Shown in pieces: positions 1-8,687 of a stretch of 55,130 bases of DNA (positions within the stretch are counted from its first letter, which is position 1; each line of letters starts with the position of its first letter). Both the position numbers and the translations under genes were made by a program. The DNA comes from Mycobacterium sp. 852002-50816_SCH5313054-b. Lineage in GTDB: Bacteria > Actinomycetota > Actinomycetes > Mycobacteriales > Mycobacteriaceae. The stretch spans positions 1 to 55,130 of the forward strand of contig NZ_LZIC01000052.1 of the NCBI RefSeq assembly GCF_001667185.1. Direction: 5' to 3'. The notes under the pieces are model-generated. The model saw nothing but the letters and a program-made list of their open reading frames with translations. It ran no database searches and had not been told where the DNA came from.

Positions 1-846
1 GTCGACCTGGTGCAGCCCGGCGGCCTCCTCGAGGCGCATCACCTTCTCCACCCGTTCCGTCGGCTTTCCGGCGATCTCCGCAGACCGGGCCCAGACCCGG
101 ATGGACCCGCCATGGGTGGGCAGGAGCTCGACGTCGACCACGGCCAGCCCGGCGGTGGCCAGCGCGCAGATCGCCGAAAACAGCGTGTAGTACTGGAAGT
201 GCTCGTGGTAGATCGTGTCGAACTGCCCGAGCCGCACCAGGTTCAGCGCGTGGTGCACCTCGATGCTCAGCCAGCCGTCGTCGTCCATCAGCGTCCGCAG
301 GGACCGGGTGAAGCCGCGCAGGTCGGGGATGTGCGCGTAGACGTTGTTCGCCACAACGAGGTCGGCCGGACCGTGTTCGTTGCGGACCTTCGCCGCGATC
401 TCCTCGTCCAGAAACGCCGTCACCGTGGGGACGTTGCGCTCGCGGGCGGCCGCGCCGACGTTCGCCGACGGCTCGATGCCCAGGCACGGCACGCCCGCCG
501 CGACGACGTGCTGCAGCAGATAGCCGTCATTGCTGGCGACCTCGACCACGCGCGAGTCGGGTCCGAGCCCGAGCCGCCCCATGGCCGCGTCGACGAAGTC
601 CTTGGCGTGCTGCACCCAGCTGTCCGAATACGAAGCGAAGTAGGCGTATTCGGTGAACGTGTCCTCGGGCGTGATCAGCGCCGGTATCTGCAGCAGTAGG
701 CAGTCCGCGCACAGCCGCAGGTGCAGCGGGAAGGTCGGCTCCGGCAGATCGATCTCGTCGGCCGCCAAAAACTTCTCACACGGGGGAGTGGCGCCGAGAT
801 CCAGGATGCTGACCAGGCGGTCCGAATCACACAACCGACAAAGCAT
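1..846 (-). CDS. NDP-sugar C-methyltransferase (EvaC/TylCIII/NovU type), 3' end outside window
   Basis: SAM-dependent C-methyltransferase that probably places a methyl branch on a nucleotide-linked 4-keto-deoxysugar in the cytoplasm. The first 60 residues hold two CxxC pairs (CRLC at residues 3-6, CADC near 53-56), the putative zinc-binding N-terminal domain of this family. A SAM-binding Rossmann core follows (VVEVASNDGYLL, then GIEPSANV). The hallmark segment FDTIYHEHFQYYTLF is readable; family members carry the base-catalysis His residues here. No stop is reached before base 1, so about 281 residues are visible of an expected 400 or so. The ATG at 846 overlaps the 3' end of the FAD oxidoreductase gene by 20 bases, so it is the distal member (in this window) of the glycan operon. 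The family assignment is firm; the exact sugar substrate is inferred. Confidence 0.9.
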   Translation of the reverse strand, partial: MLCRLCDSDRLVSILDLGATPPCEKFLAADEIDLPEPTFPLHLRLCADCLLLQIPALITPEDTFTEYAYFASYSDSWVQHAKDFVDAAMGRLGLGPDSRVVEVASNDGYLLQHVVAAGVPCLGIEPSANVGAAARERNVPTVTAFLDEEIAAKVRNEHGPADLVVANNVYAHIPDLRGFTRSLRTLMDDDGWLSIEVHHALNLVRLGQFDTIYHEHFQYYTLFSAICALATAGLAVVDVELLPTHGGSIRVWARSAEIAGKPTERVEKVMRLEEAAGLHQVD

Positions 847-2275
847 CTGACTCCCGATCCTCCCTGAGGGTGCTGCCGGCGACGGCCGACAAGTCCGCGA
901 GATGCCGCGCCCGCCGCCGCGTGCCGTCGTAAATCAATTGGCCGAGCCCATTTTGGTACAGCCACAGGCTGTTCTGCTGGCCGGCGAAGGACTCCTCTCC
1001 GGCCATCACGCCCCACGGCCGGAACCCGCTGCCCAGCCCGGCCCCGAACACGCCCGGGATCGGTGTCCCGTCCTCGGCCAGCAGCCGCGCGTCCGGCGCG
1101 ACCGCCGGGCCGCATCGAGCCAGCGGCACCCGGGCGCCGTGCGCGTCGTAGACGGGAATCGTGGCAAGGCGATAACCCAGCGCGGGAACGATGAGATCGC
1201 ACTCCGTGAGAAGCCGCAGCAGGTCCGCGCGCGGCAGGCCGCCGATCGGTAAGGCGACGACGCGGTCGTCCCGCTCCGTGCCGGGCTTGCGATGCAGGCG
1301 CCGCCACACCTCCCGGCCATCGCCCTGCAGCCCGCCCAGCCGATGCACGCGGCCGGTGGCCGCGCACACGTCGGATTCGGAGAACTCGTAATAGTCGACG
1401 TGTGCGGCGGCGCGCGACGGGTACGTGGGCCGTGGTTCGCTGCGATGCAGGATCTGCACGCCGTGCTGGCCGAAGCTGTGGGCCGAAACACGTTCCAGCA
1501 GAAGCCACGCCGCCGCAAACGCACTGTGCGCGCCGCCCAGTACGACCACACGAGGGCTGCCGGGCGCGCGGGCCAGCCGGCGCGCCACCTCCTGGGCGCC
1601 GCCACGGCTGAGTAACCGGTGGCTGGAAACGATTTTGTCCCGCCAGTGCCCCAGGTGAACGCCGGGTGCCACCTGGATCTCTGACCACGACGCGTTCGGG
1701 CGCCCGCCGAGCGCCACGACCGCACTGGCGGCGCGGACCACCACGCGCCGCCCGTCCGTCGCGGTGGTGACGACCGCGACCGAGCCGTCATCCTGCAGGC
1801 GTATCGCCTGGGCGCGGGTCCCGGTGAAGGCGCGGCTGTTGGGGTGCCGGCCGAACTCGGCCACGATGGCGGCCCCCAGGCGGCGCCCGAAACGGCCGAC
1901 CAATTCGAGGGTCGGGTGCGCGGCGCGGAAGCTTTCCAGTTCTGCCGCAACGGGATCGGTCCTCAGGTCGGTGAGAAAGGGCGCGCAGTCCGGGCCGTCC
2001 AGGCATTCCACGAAGGAGGTGCCGCGCGAGTCGGCGTTGAGCGGGTATTCGCCGAGCGATCCGCCCAGCTCCTCCGCCTGCTCGACCAGCGCCACGCCGC
2101 TGTCCAGCCACGCGCCCAAACGGCCGTGCCGCGCCGCCCAGACAAGCGGCCCGGTCCCGGCCGGTCCGCCGCCCAGGATCACCGTCTCGTACAACGGCGT
2201 TCGTTCGGGGTCGGCCGTCCGCCCGCGTCCCCGTCCGCGCAGGGGAGATTTCCACGTCGCTCGCAAACCGCTCAC
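827..2275 (-). CDS. FAD/NAD(P)-binding oxidoreductase of the glycan operon
   Basis: A flavoprotein oxidoreductase or monooxygenase-like protein of 482 codons with two dinucleotide-binding folds: an N-terminal FAD motif (VILGGGPAGTGPL) and a mid-protein NAD(P) motif (VVVLGGAHSAFAAAW). The overall plan recalls SidA/IucD-like flavin monooxygenases or pyridine nucleotide-disulfide oxidoreductases. The C-terminal GVFGAGLGSGFRP resembles the second FAD contact (a GxGxG near the end). Its substrate is not evident; inside this operon it might oxidise or aminate-couple a sugar or lipid intermediate, which is inference. The GTG start at 2275 overlaps the upstream stop in a GTGA junction, so translation is coupled to the glycosyltransferase gene. 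Confidence 0.85.
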   Translation of the reverse strand: MSGLRATWKSPLRGRGRGRTADPERTPLYETVILGGGPAGTGPLVWAARHGRLGAWLDSGVALVEQAEELGGSLGEYPLNADSRGTSFVECLDGPDCAPFLTDLRTDPVAAELESFRAAHPTLELVGRFGRRLGAAIVAEFGRHPNSRAFTGTRAQAIRLQDDGSVAVVTTATDGRRVVVRAASAVVALGGRPNASWSEIQVAPGVHLGHWRDKIVSSHRLLSRGGAQEVARRLARAPGSPRVVVLGGAHSAFAAAWLLLERVSAHSFGQHGVQILHRSEPRPTYPSRAAAHVDYYEFSESDVCAATGRVHRLGGLQGDGREVWRRLHRKPGTERDDRVVALPIGGLPRADLLRLLTECDLIVPALGYRLATIPVYDAHGARVPLARCGPAVAPDARLLAEDGTPIPGVFGAGLGSGFRPWGVMAGEESFAGQQNSLWLYQNGLGQLIYDGTRRRARHLADLSAVAGSTLREDRESDALSVV

Positions 2276-4284
2276 AGCACGGCCTCGATCGCCTGCAGGT
2301 AATCATCGGTCATCGCCTCGACCGTGTAGCGCCGGCGCATGCGCTCGTGGCCGCGCCGCCCCACCGAAGGCAGCGCCGCGGGGTCGGCGAGGATCTCCGC
2401 GAGGCGCTCGTGCCATGCCGGCACGGACGCGGGCTCGACGACATAGCCCGCGTTCCCGAAGTCCAGCATCTCCGGGACCGCGCAAATCGCCGACGCCGCA
2501 ACCGGTACCGCCCGGGCCATCGCCTCGAGGATCGCCACCGGGAACGCCTCGGAGCGGCTGGGCACGCACAGCAGATCGGCCTCGGCCAGCGCCGGCCCCG
2601 GTCCGGCCGACCAGCCGCGCCAGTGCACCCGGTCGCGCAACGCGGCGGGGGTGCGTGCCTGCAGCCTCTCGCGGTCGGGGCCGTCACCGAAGATGGACAG
2701 CTGCCATGGCATGTCGGTGAGGCCGCCGAGCGCCTCGATCAGTAGGTGCGGGTTCTTGTGTTCGACGATGCGCGAGAGCATCACCAGGTTCACCGGCTCA
2801 CCCGCGGCGCGGATCCGGGGTGCCGGCTCATCCGCCACGGCGACACCGTTGGGCGCGATGAATCGGCGCCCGCCGAGTCGATGATGCTCGGTCAGCATGT
2901 CCCAATGGCGCCGGGCCAGAACGACGAACGCGTCGCAGCGGCGCATCGCGGCGGCCAGCGGCCGCGAGTAGATGGGACGGTCGGGTTCCGGCGGAACGTG
3001 CGGCGCGACCAGCCAGCGGCGGTCGGCGCCCGCGGCCCGCCACAAGGTCGCGAACCCCGTCTCGGTGTTGGTGTCGCCGCTGATCAGCACCGCAGGTCCG
3101 GCGGGAAGGTCGACGGCCGGCGCCCACCAGGGCTGGCGTACCACCCGGACGCTGTGCGGAATCTCCCGGATCAGCGGTCCGAACCGTTGCATGCAGACAA
3201 TGGTGACGGGGTAGCCGCGCCGATCCAACTCGGTGGCCAGCAAAGCTTTTTGGCGCTCGGCCCCGCCGTAGACCAGGCGGTTGGTGGTGATCACGATCGC
3301 CGGCTTTGCGGTTCGGCGGGCGACGGTCAGCGCCCGCCGGCGGGCCTCGCGCTTCGACCGCTGCATCCGCTCCAGCACCGTGGTGCCGGCCAGATAGGCA
3401 TCCGCGTGGTGCACGCCGTCCTGATGTTCGAGCAGCAGCGCGATGTTGGCGCGCAGCAGGTCCCGATTGCGGCGGCGTTCGGGGGTCGAGACCTCGGCGC
3501 CGTGCGCGGCGTCGGGCTCCTCCGATTGGCCCGCGGCCGCCGGATTGCCGTGCTCGATGTCGGTTTCGTTGGCCAGCAGGATGCGCCAGCTGGCCCCGGT
3601 GGCCCGGGCCTGCCAATCGGTTTCTTCCCCGTAGAGGAAGAACTCCTCGTCGAAGCCGCCGATCTCGTTCCAGGCCGCACGATTGATCGCCAGGCAGGCG
3701 CCGCCCACGTAACCGTCGATACCGTGCGATTCGTCGGGCTGACGCGCGTACAGGTGTGAAATCGGCGTGCCGCGCAGGCGATCCGAGTAGCCGGCGGCGG
3801 CGACCAGCGCCCGGCTCAGGGTGCGGCGCCGCGTCGCGATGTCCCACTGCGCCGGCCCGGGCGCCCCGTCGTCGTGCACCATGGGCGATACCGCGGCGAC
3901 CTTCGTCTGGAGCAGCAATTCCCGAGTGCGCGCGAGCCGCCCCTGCAACCGGGCGTCGGCGTTGAGCAGCAGCAGATCTGCATCTGGGGGGGTGTGCTCC
4001 ACCAGGGCGTTGAACGCCGCGGCGAAGCCGAGGTTGACCGGACCCAGCACCCAGCGCACCTCGGGGTGGCGGGCGGCCAGTTCGTCGCGACCGGGATACC
4101 CGTCGCCGCTGTTCTCATAGACGTACACCGGCAGTTCGGGCAGGTGCTCGGCGACGCTGGCCAGGCACTGCTCGACCAGGTCGTGGCTTTTGTAGGTCAC
4201 GATCATCACCACCATGGGCCGACCGGACCTGATGAGCGTGCCGACCGGGCGTTTCAGGTACGCCCGGTCCAATTCGCGCGTCAT
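2272..4284 (-). CDS. Bifunctional GT2-GT4 glycosyltransferase fusion
   Basis: One 670-residue polypeptide carrying two glycosyltransferases. Residues about 20-270 are a GT-A, family 2 domain of the rhamnosyltransferase/WbbL type: VVMIVTYKSHDLVEQCL, NLGFAAAFN, an NADARL metal/sugar-binding segment and FDEEFFLYGEETDW. After a basic linker, residues about 328-665 are a GT-B, family 4 domain: ITTNRLVYGGAERQK, then FGDGPDRERL, and SRSEAFPVAILEAMA, which contains the family E-x7-E motif. It should add two sugars to a lipid-linked acceptor on the cytoplasmic face. The ATG at 4284 is chosen because it overlaps the flippase stop as ATGA; the reading frame stays open upstream to 4854, but that part lies inside the flippase gene and has no domain. 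Confidence 0.92.
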   Translation of the reverse strand: MTRELDRAYLKRPVGTLIRSGRPMVVMIVTYKSHDLVEQCLASVAEHLPELPVYVYENSGDGYPGRDELAARHPEVRWVLGPVNLGFAAAFNALVEHTPPDADLLLLNADARLQGRLARTRELLLQTKVAAVSPMVHDDGAPGPAQWDIATRRRTLSRALVAAAGYSDRLRGTPISHLYARQPDESHGIDGYVGGACLAINRAAWNEIGGFDEEFFLYGEETDWQARATGASWRILLANETDIEHGNPAAAGQSEEPDAAHGAEVSTPERRRNRDLLRANIALLLEHQDGVHHADAYLAGTTVLERMQRSKREARRRALTVARRTAKPAIVITTNRLVYGGAERQKALLATELDRRGYPVTIVCMQRFGPLIREIPHSVRVVRQPWWAPAVDLPAGPAVLISGDTNTETGFATLWRAAGADRRWLVAPHVPPEPDRPIYSRPLAAAMRRCDAFVVLARRHWDMLTEHHRLGGRRFIAPNGVAVADEPAPRIRAAGEPVNLVMLSRIVEHKNPHLLIEALGGLTDMPWQLSIFGDGPDRERLQARTPAALRDRVHWRGWSAGPGPALAEADLLCVPSRSEAFPVAILEAMARAVPVAASAICAVPEMLDFGNAGYVVEPASVPAWHERLAEILADPAALPSVGRRGHERMRRRYTVEAMTDDYLQAIEAVL

Positions 4285-5771
4285 GCCACCACCCCCGTTT
4301 GGCGCAGTGCGGTCAATTGAGTGCGCAACGAAGACCAGGTGAACGGACCGACCGTCACGCTGGCGACCAAGTACACGGCAGCGGCGGCGGTCACGACCAG
4401 CGCCACATGGTGGCCCGCCAGGAGCAGCGCCACCGCGACACAGGCCCCCGTGGGCACCAGCAGCCGAAGCAGGAACGCCACCGGCGTGCGGTAGTCGCAC
4501 GCGCGGCGCAGCCACCAGCTGGCAATCACCATGCCGAACAACTCGGTGCCCACCAACGCCAGACCGGCGCCCACCGCGCCGAACGGCTTGTCCAGCACCA
4601 CGTTCAGCGCGATGTTGAACGCCAATGTGGCAATGGACAGCCGGAACAGGAACTTCTGCTGGTGGCAGGCGAACAGGCCCTGGCCGAGGGTGCCGGTGAC
4701 GAAACGCAGTGCCACGGCGACGAAGAGCATCGCGAGTGTGGGTGCGCCGCGCTCCACGAACTCGCGATCGCCGAACAACTCGATCAGGGGGCGCGCCAGC
4801 AACGCCCCGACGACGGCGACCGGGACACCCACGAAATACATCAGCTCGACGCAACGCCGCAAGAAGCCGGCGAACGCTTCGACGTTGCGCGAGAACAGCT
4901 CCGTGGCGGTCGACAGCGTCGCCTTGAGGAAGAACATCGAGACCACCAGGGTGTTGAACGCGACCGTGTAGGCCAGCCCGTAGACCCCGACCTCGGAATG
5001 CGTGCTGACCTTCGACAGGATGACGCCGTCGGTGCGCCAGTACAGGACGCCGACCACGGCCACGCCGATCGGAAAGATGCTCTCCCGCAACAGGTCCGCG
5101 ACCTCACGCGGCGCGAAGATCGGCCGCAGCGAGATGTGCCGTGCCGCCGCGCTGCCCTGGATCAGCAGCTGCAGCGCCGGCGGTATGAGCTGTGCGACCG
5201 CGAACCAGACGACGTCGGCGCGAACGGCCACCAGGTAGCTGACCATGCCGAGCGTGCCCAGCCGGCCCAGCACGTCGGAGATCGCCACGGCCGAGAAGCG
5301 GACGGTGGACAAGAACACCGGCTCGAACCGCGTCGTCATGGTCAGCATCAGCAGCTGGCCCGACAACACCACCAGCATGACGCGGACGTCGGCGTCGCCA
5401 TAGAGCAGCAGACCCGTGCCGGCCGCCGCCGCCGCGACCGGGAGGCAGTACACCAGCGACAGGCCGCTGTTGACGCGGACCAGCCGTTCCAGGTCGCCGG
5501 TGCCGGAGGTGACCCGGCGCACGATCACGGTGCCGATGCCGAGATCGGCCAGGCTGGCCCACATTCCGACGAAGGCGACCGCGATGGTGAGCTGGCCGTA
5601 GCGCCCCGGTCCGAGGTAGCGGGCGGTCATCGCGACCGAGACCACCGAGGCGAGCATCCCCAGCGCCCGGCAGATCAGTTGGACGGAGAACGCGTGCGCG
5701 ATCCGCGACCGCGACACCGAGGCGCCGGTCGGCTCCGTCGCGGCCGGCTCAATCGTGTTCTGGCGCACCAT
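4281..5771 (-). CDS. Wzx-type lipid-linked oligosaccharide flippase
   Basis: Integral membrane protein of 496 residues of the MOP/polysaccharide-transporter superfamily. Hydrophobic stretches run throughout, and around a dozen or more membrane segments are likely. The N-terminal pattern ALGMLASVVSVAMTARYLGPGRYGQLTIA, read in pieces, and the following ADLGIGTVIVRR are typical of Wzx/RfbX flippases. The role would be to move an undecaprenyl- or decaprenyl-linked glycan across the plasma membrane. It sits between the priming transferase (upstream, stop and start share one base as TGATG) and the GT fusion (ATGA overlap). No Wzy-type polymerase is visible in the window; one could lie past the left edge, or the glycan could be exported as a single unit. 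Confidence 0.93.
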   Translation of the reverse strand: MVRQNTIEPAATEPTGASVSRSRIAHAFSVQLICRALGMLASVVSVAMTARYLGPGRYGQLTIAVAFVGMWASLADLGIGTVIVRRVTSGTGDLERLVRVNSGLSLVYCLPVAAAAAGTGLLLYGDADVRVMLVVLSGQLLMLTMTTRFEPVFLSTVRFSAVAISDVLGRLGTLGMVSYLVAVRADVVWFAVAQLIPPALQLLIQGSAAARHISLRPIFAPREVADLLRESIFPIGVAVVGVLYWRTDGVILSKVSTHSEVGVYGLAYTVAFNTLVVSMFFLKATLSTATELFSRNVEAFAGFLRRCVELMYFVGVPVAVVGALLARPLIELFGDREFVERGAPTLAMLFVAVALRFVTGTLGQGLFACHQQKFLFRLSIATLAFNIALNVVLDKPFGAVGAGLALVGTELFGMVIASWWLRRACDYRTPVAFLLRLLVPTGACVAVALLLAGHHVALVVTAAAAVYLVASVTVGPFTWSSLRTQLTALRQTGVVA

Positions 5772-7276
5772 CAGTAGGCCCCGTCACTCGACATGACGGC
5801 CTTGAGCGTCCGGGCGATGATCAACAGGTCGCCGGTCATCGACCAGTTGTCGACGTAGGACAGGTCGAGCCGCACCGAGTCCTCCCAGGAAAGGTCCGAA
5901 CGGCCGCTGACCTGCCACAGCCCGGTGACTCCCGGCTTCACCAGGAGCCGCCGCTTGACCTGGCCGTCGTAGTTCTCGACCTCGCGGCGCAGCGGCGGCC
6001 GCGGGCCGACGACGCTCATGTCCTGCTTGAGCACGTTGATGAACTGCGGCAACTCGTCGATGCTGAAACGGCGAAGTATCTTGCCGACGGGCGTCACCCG
6101 GGGATCCTCGCGGATCTTGAACAGCATGCCGCCGGCGCCCTCGTTCAGCGGAAGCAGGCATTCGACCTGGGTGTCGGCGCCGTTTACCATCGTCCGGAAC
6201 TTGAGCATCGTGAAGGGCTTGCCGTCCAGGCCGATGCGCTCGGCGCGGTAGAAGACCGGCCCCCTGCTCGTCGCCTTGATCCAGATGGCCGCGGTGATGA
6301 GCAGCGGCGACGTCCCGATCAGCGCGGCCAGCGAAAAGCAGAAGTCGAACGCGCGCTTCTGGAACCGTTGCGTGCCTTCGTATTGCGGCTTGTCGACGTG
6401 CAGCAACGGAAATCCCGCGATCGGCTTCAGGGTCAACCGCGCCCCGGCGACGTCTGCCACCCCGGGCGCCACCACGAGGTCGACGTCCATCGTCTCCAAC
6501 TGCCACATCAGATCCCGGATGCCGTGCAAGCCGAAATGCTCGGTGCGGGTCACCGCGACGGTGTCCGCGCCGCAGCCCGCGATCGCGGTCACCGCGGTGG
6601 TTTCGTCGCCCAGGATCGCGATCGTCTGGCCTTGGACGGTGAGCGTTTCGCCGCGCGGCGGACCGTAGCCCGGAATGCACACGCCGACCACCGCGTAGCC
6701 GTCGTTCGGGTTGCGGATCAGCTCGCGGGCCAGCTGCGAGACACCGAGCCGGTCACCGATCGCCAACACCATTGACTGGTAGTCGCCCTGCGCCCGTTTG
6801 CGCCAGACGTGCTTGCGCCACAGGTTGCGGCTCGTCAGCAGTCCGATGGTGCCCACGGGAAGCGCGACCGCCAGATAGCCGCGGGCCAGTTCGATCTTGG
6901 CGAGCAGCGTGACCATGGCGATGAACCCGAACGTCCAGAACGATGCGCTGGCGATGCGCCGGTACTCGTCGATTCCGGCGCCGATGATGCGCGTCGACCG
7001 CGTCTGAAACATCGACATCGACGAAAGCCACAGTGCGGCAAAGAGCGCCGAGAACAGCGTCATCACCGGGCCGGGGTATCCCGACGTGTTCGGCTCGTCC
7101 CCGAACCGGACGAACTGAGCGAGCGCGACCGCGGCGCACACGATCGCCGAGTCGGTGACCCGCAGCCGGGCCGAATACCTCTGCTGCCAGCGCGAAACGC
7201 CCTTGGCGCGCGGCCGCGGCACGGCCGGCGGCCGAAGCGGCGATACGCCGCTGTCGGCTCGAAGCGTTGTCGTCAT
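5771..7276 (-). CDS. Polyprenyl-phosphate sugar phosphotransferase (initiating PGT, WbaP/CpsE type)
   Basis: Starts glycan assembly by transferring a sugar-1-phosphate to a polyprenyl phosphate. The 501-residue protein has an N-terminal membrane region with several hydrophobic segments (about residues 30-150), a degenerate Rossmann-like middle part, and the conserved C-terminal bacterial sugar transferase domain. That domain includes KRAFDFCFSLAALIG, then FKMLKFRTM-like TMLKFRTMV, RRFSIDELPQFINVL with the catalytic Asp-Glu pair, MSVVGPRPP, and KPGVTGLWQVSGRS. ATG 7276 is preferred to the open frame reaching 7603, which would run into the WecG-like gene; the gap to that gene is 17 bases. The first sugar (glucose, galactose or other) cannot be read from sequence. 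Confidence 0.93.
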   Translation of the reverse strand: MTTTLRADSGVSPLRPPAVPRPRAKGVSRWQQRYSARLRVTDSAIVCAAVALAQFVRFGDEPNTSGYPGPVMTLFSALFAALWLSSMSMFQTRSTRIIGAGIDEYRRIASASFWTFGFIAMVTLLAKIELARGYLAVALPVGTIGLLTSRNLWRKHVWRKRAQGDYQSMVLAIGDRLGVSQLARELIRNPNDGYAVVGVCIPGYGPPRGETLTVQGQTIAILGDETTAVTAIAGCGADTVAVTRTEHFGLHGIRDLMWQLETMDVDLVVAPGVADVAGARLTLKPIAGFPLLHVDKPQYEGTQRFQKRAFDFCFSLAALIGTSPLLITAAIWIKATSRGPVFYRAERIGLDGKPFTMLKFRTMVNGADTQVECLLPLNEGAGGMLFKIREDPRVTPVGKILRRFSIDELPQFINVLKQDMSVVGPRPPLRREVENYDGQVKRRLLVKPGVTGLWQVSGRSDLSWEDSVRLDLSYVDNWSMTGDLLIIARTLKAVMSSDGAY

Positions 7277-7293
7277 GCTGGCGGCTCTCTGGC

Positions 7294-8139
7294 TTAGGCC
7301 GTCGCCGATTCGGCTGCGCCGGACAGGGTCCGGGCAACGTGCTGGATGGGCGTTCCGGCGTAGTAGGAGCCGGGATAGCAGATCAGCTGGGCCCGCGATG
7401 CGCGCAACAGGGCGAGCGGACCCTGGAGCAGGTACCGGCGGGCCAGCCGGCGCGGTTCGCGGGTCAGCCGATAGAGCCACTCGAGCCCGACCCGTTGCAT
7501 CCAGTCCGGTGCGCGCCGGGTCTTGCCGGCCAGGAAGTCGATCGCGCCACCGGACGGCAGGAAGACCCGCGCCCCGGTGGCGAACCCGTGCCGGTCGATC
7601 CATTGCTCCTGACGCGGCTTGCCCAGGCTGACCACCAGAATGTCGGTGCGCGCGGTGCGGATGGCGGAAACGAAAGCGTCAGAACCTGATTCGATGTCCG
7701 TCGGGCCCGGTGCCCACATCCCCGAGATCGCGAGCCGGGGGTACTGCGCCCGCAGGTGCTCTGCCAGCAGGAGGTGGGTCTCGGCGCTGCCGCCGAAGAA
7801 GCCGACCCGTTGGCCCGTCGATTCGGCCAGCGTCAGGACCGCGGGCAGCAGGTCGGCTCCGGTGACGCGTGGCCAGGGCTGCGCGGTCAGCAGTTGTCCT
7901 CGCCACGCGATCGGCATGCCGTCGGCCACTAGCAGCCATTCCAGCCGGCCCGCCGGCGCCGCACCGAGGCTGCGAAAGTGGTGGAGGTGATCGAGGTTCA
8001 CCGAGCCCACCGCCAGGCCGGGCGACCCGGAGTCCAGGCGGTCCGCGATGATCGACAGCACTTCGTCGGTGTCGCAGCGTTCGACGACGCTCCCGCTGAC
8101 GACCATGCGTACCGGTAGCGTTGACACGGCCGACGTCAT
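7294..8139 (-). CDS. WecG/TagA/CpsF family glycosyltransferase
   Basis: GT26-family enzyme of 281 residues, expected to transfer a sugar such as ManNAc(A) or a hexose to a lipid-linked acceptor. Family signatures seen are VNLDHLHHFR, the acidic ADGMP segment (VADGMPIAW), RVGFFGGSAE, and LVVSLGKPRQEQW, which matches the conserved G-x-P-x-Q-E-x-W block. Basic and aromatic residues near the C-terminus (EWLYRLTREPRRLARRYL) are typical and may contact the membrane. The ATG at 8139 overlaps the preceding epimerase stop as ATGA. An in-frame extension to 8220 lies inside the epimerase gene and is not used. Confidence 0.93.
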   Translation of the reverse strand: MTSAVSTLPVRMVVSGSVVERCDTDEVLSIIADRLDSGSPGLAVGSVNLDHLHHFRSLGAAPAGRLEWLLVADGMPIAWRGQLLTAQPWPRVTGADLLPAVLTLAESTGQRVGFFGGSAETHLLLAEHLRAQYPRLAISGMWAPGPTDIESGSDAFVSAIRTARTDILVVSLGKPRQEQWIDRHGFATGARVFLPSGGAIDFLAGKTRRAPDWMQRVGLEWLYRLTREPRRLARRYLLQGPLALLRASRAQLICYPGSYYAGTPIQHVARTLSGAAESATA

Positions 8140-8687
8140 GACGCCTCGCTCTCCACCGACTCCTCCAACGAGGGCCAGCTCGCGTCCTTCTCCGACATGA
8201 CGGTCACCGGCAGCGGCCACTTGATGCCGAATTCGGCTTCGTCCCAGCGGAATCCCTCTTCGCTGTCCGGCACGTACGGACCGCTGATCTGGTACAGGAT
8301 CTCGGTGTCGTCGGTCAGCGTCTGAAACCCGTGCGCCACGTAGGGCGGCAGGAACAGCGCCCGGTGGTTGTCCGCGCTCAGCTCCACCATCACGTGCGCG
8401 CCATAGGTTTGCGACTCGGGGCGGACGTCGACGGCGACGTCGGCGATGGCGCCCCGGACGCAGCGCACCAGTTTGGCCTCCGCGTGCGGCGGCGCCTGCC
8501 GGTGCAGGCCGCGCACCGTGCCGCGCGTGTAGTTGAAGCAGATGTTCGTCTGTGCCACTTCGGGAATCAGACCGTGGTTGAGGAATTCGTCGGCGCAGAA
8601 GGATCGAGAGAAGAAGCCGCGATGGTCGCGATGGGGCTCGATGTCAATGATCGTGACCCCTGCGACAGTCGTGGGCGTGTACTTCAC
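8136..8687 (-). CDS. dTDP-4-dehydrorhamnose 3,5-epimerase-like protein (RmlC family)
   Basis: Cupin-fold nucleotide-sugar epimerase of 183 residues acting on 4-keto-6-deoxysugars. Family features visible: HRDHRGFFSRSF near residue 20, NICFNYTRGTVRGLHRQ with the catalytic-region His, KLVRCVRGAIADVAVDVR, and PPYVAHGFQTL. The start is GTG at 8687, overlapping the SDR stop as GTGA, and preceded by a good Shine-Dalgarno sequence GGAAGGAG. Together with the cytidylyltransferase, SDR and C-methyltransferase it forms a deoxysugar pathway, so the natural substrate may be CDP-linked rather than dTDP-linked. That is an inference from context. It is probably a paralogue of the housekeeping rmlC rather than rmlC itself. 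Confidence 0.92.
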   Translation of the reverse strand: MKYTPTTVAGVTIIDIEPHRDHRGFFSRSFCADEFLNHGLIPEVAQTNICFNYTRGTVRGLHRQAPPHAEAKLVRCVRGAIADVAVDVRPESQTYGAHVMVELSADNHRALFLPPYVAHGFQTLTDDTEILYQISGPYVPDSEEGFRWDEAEFGIKWPLPVTVMSEKDASWPSLEESVESEAS

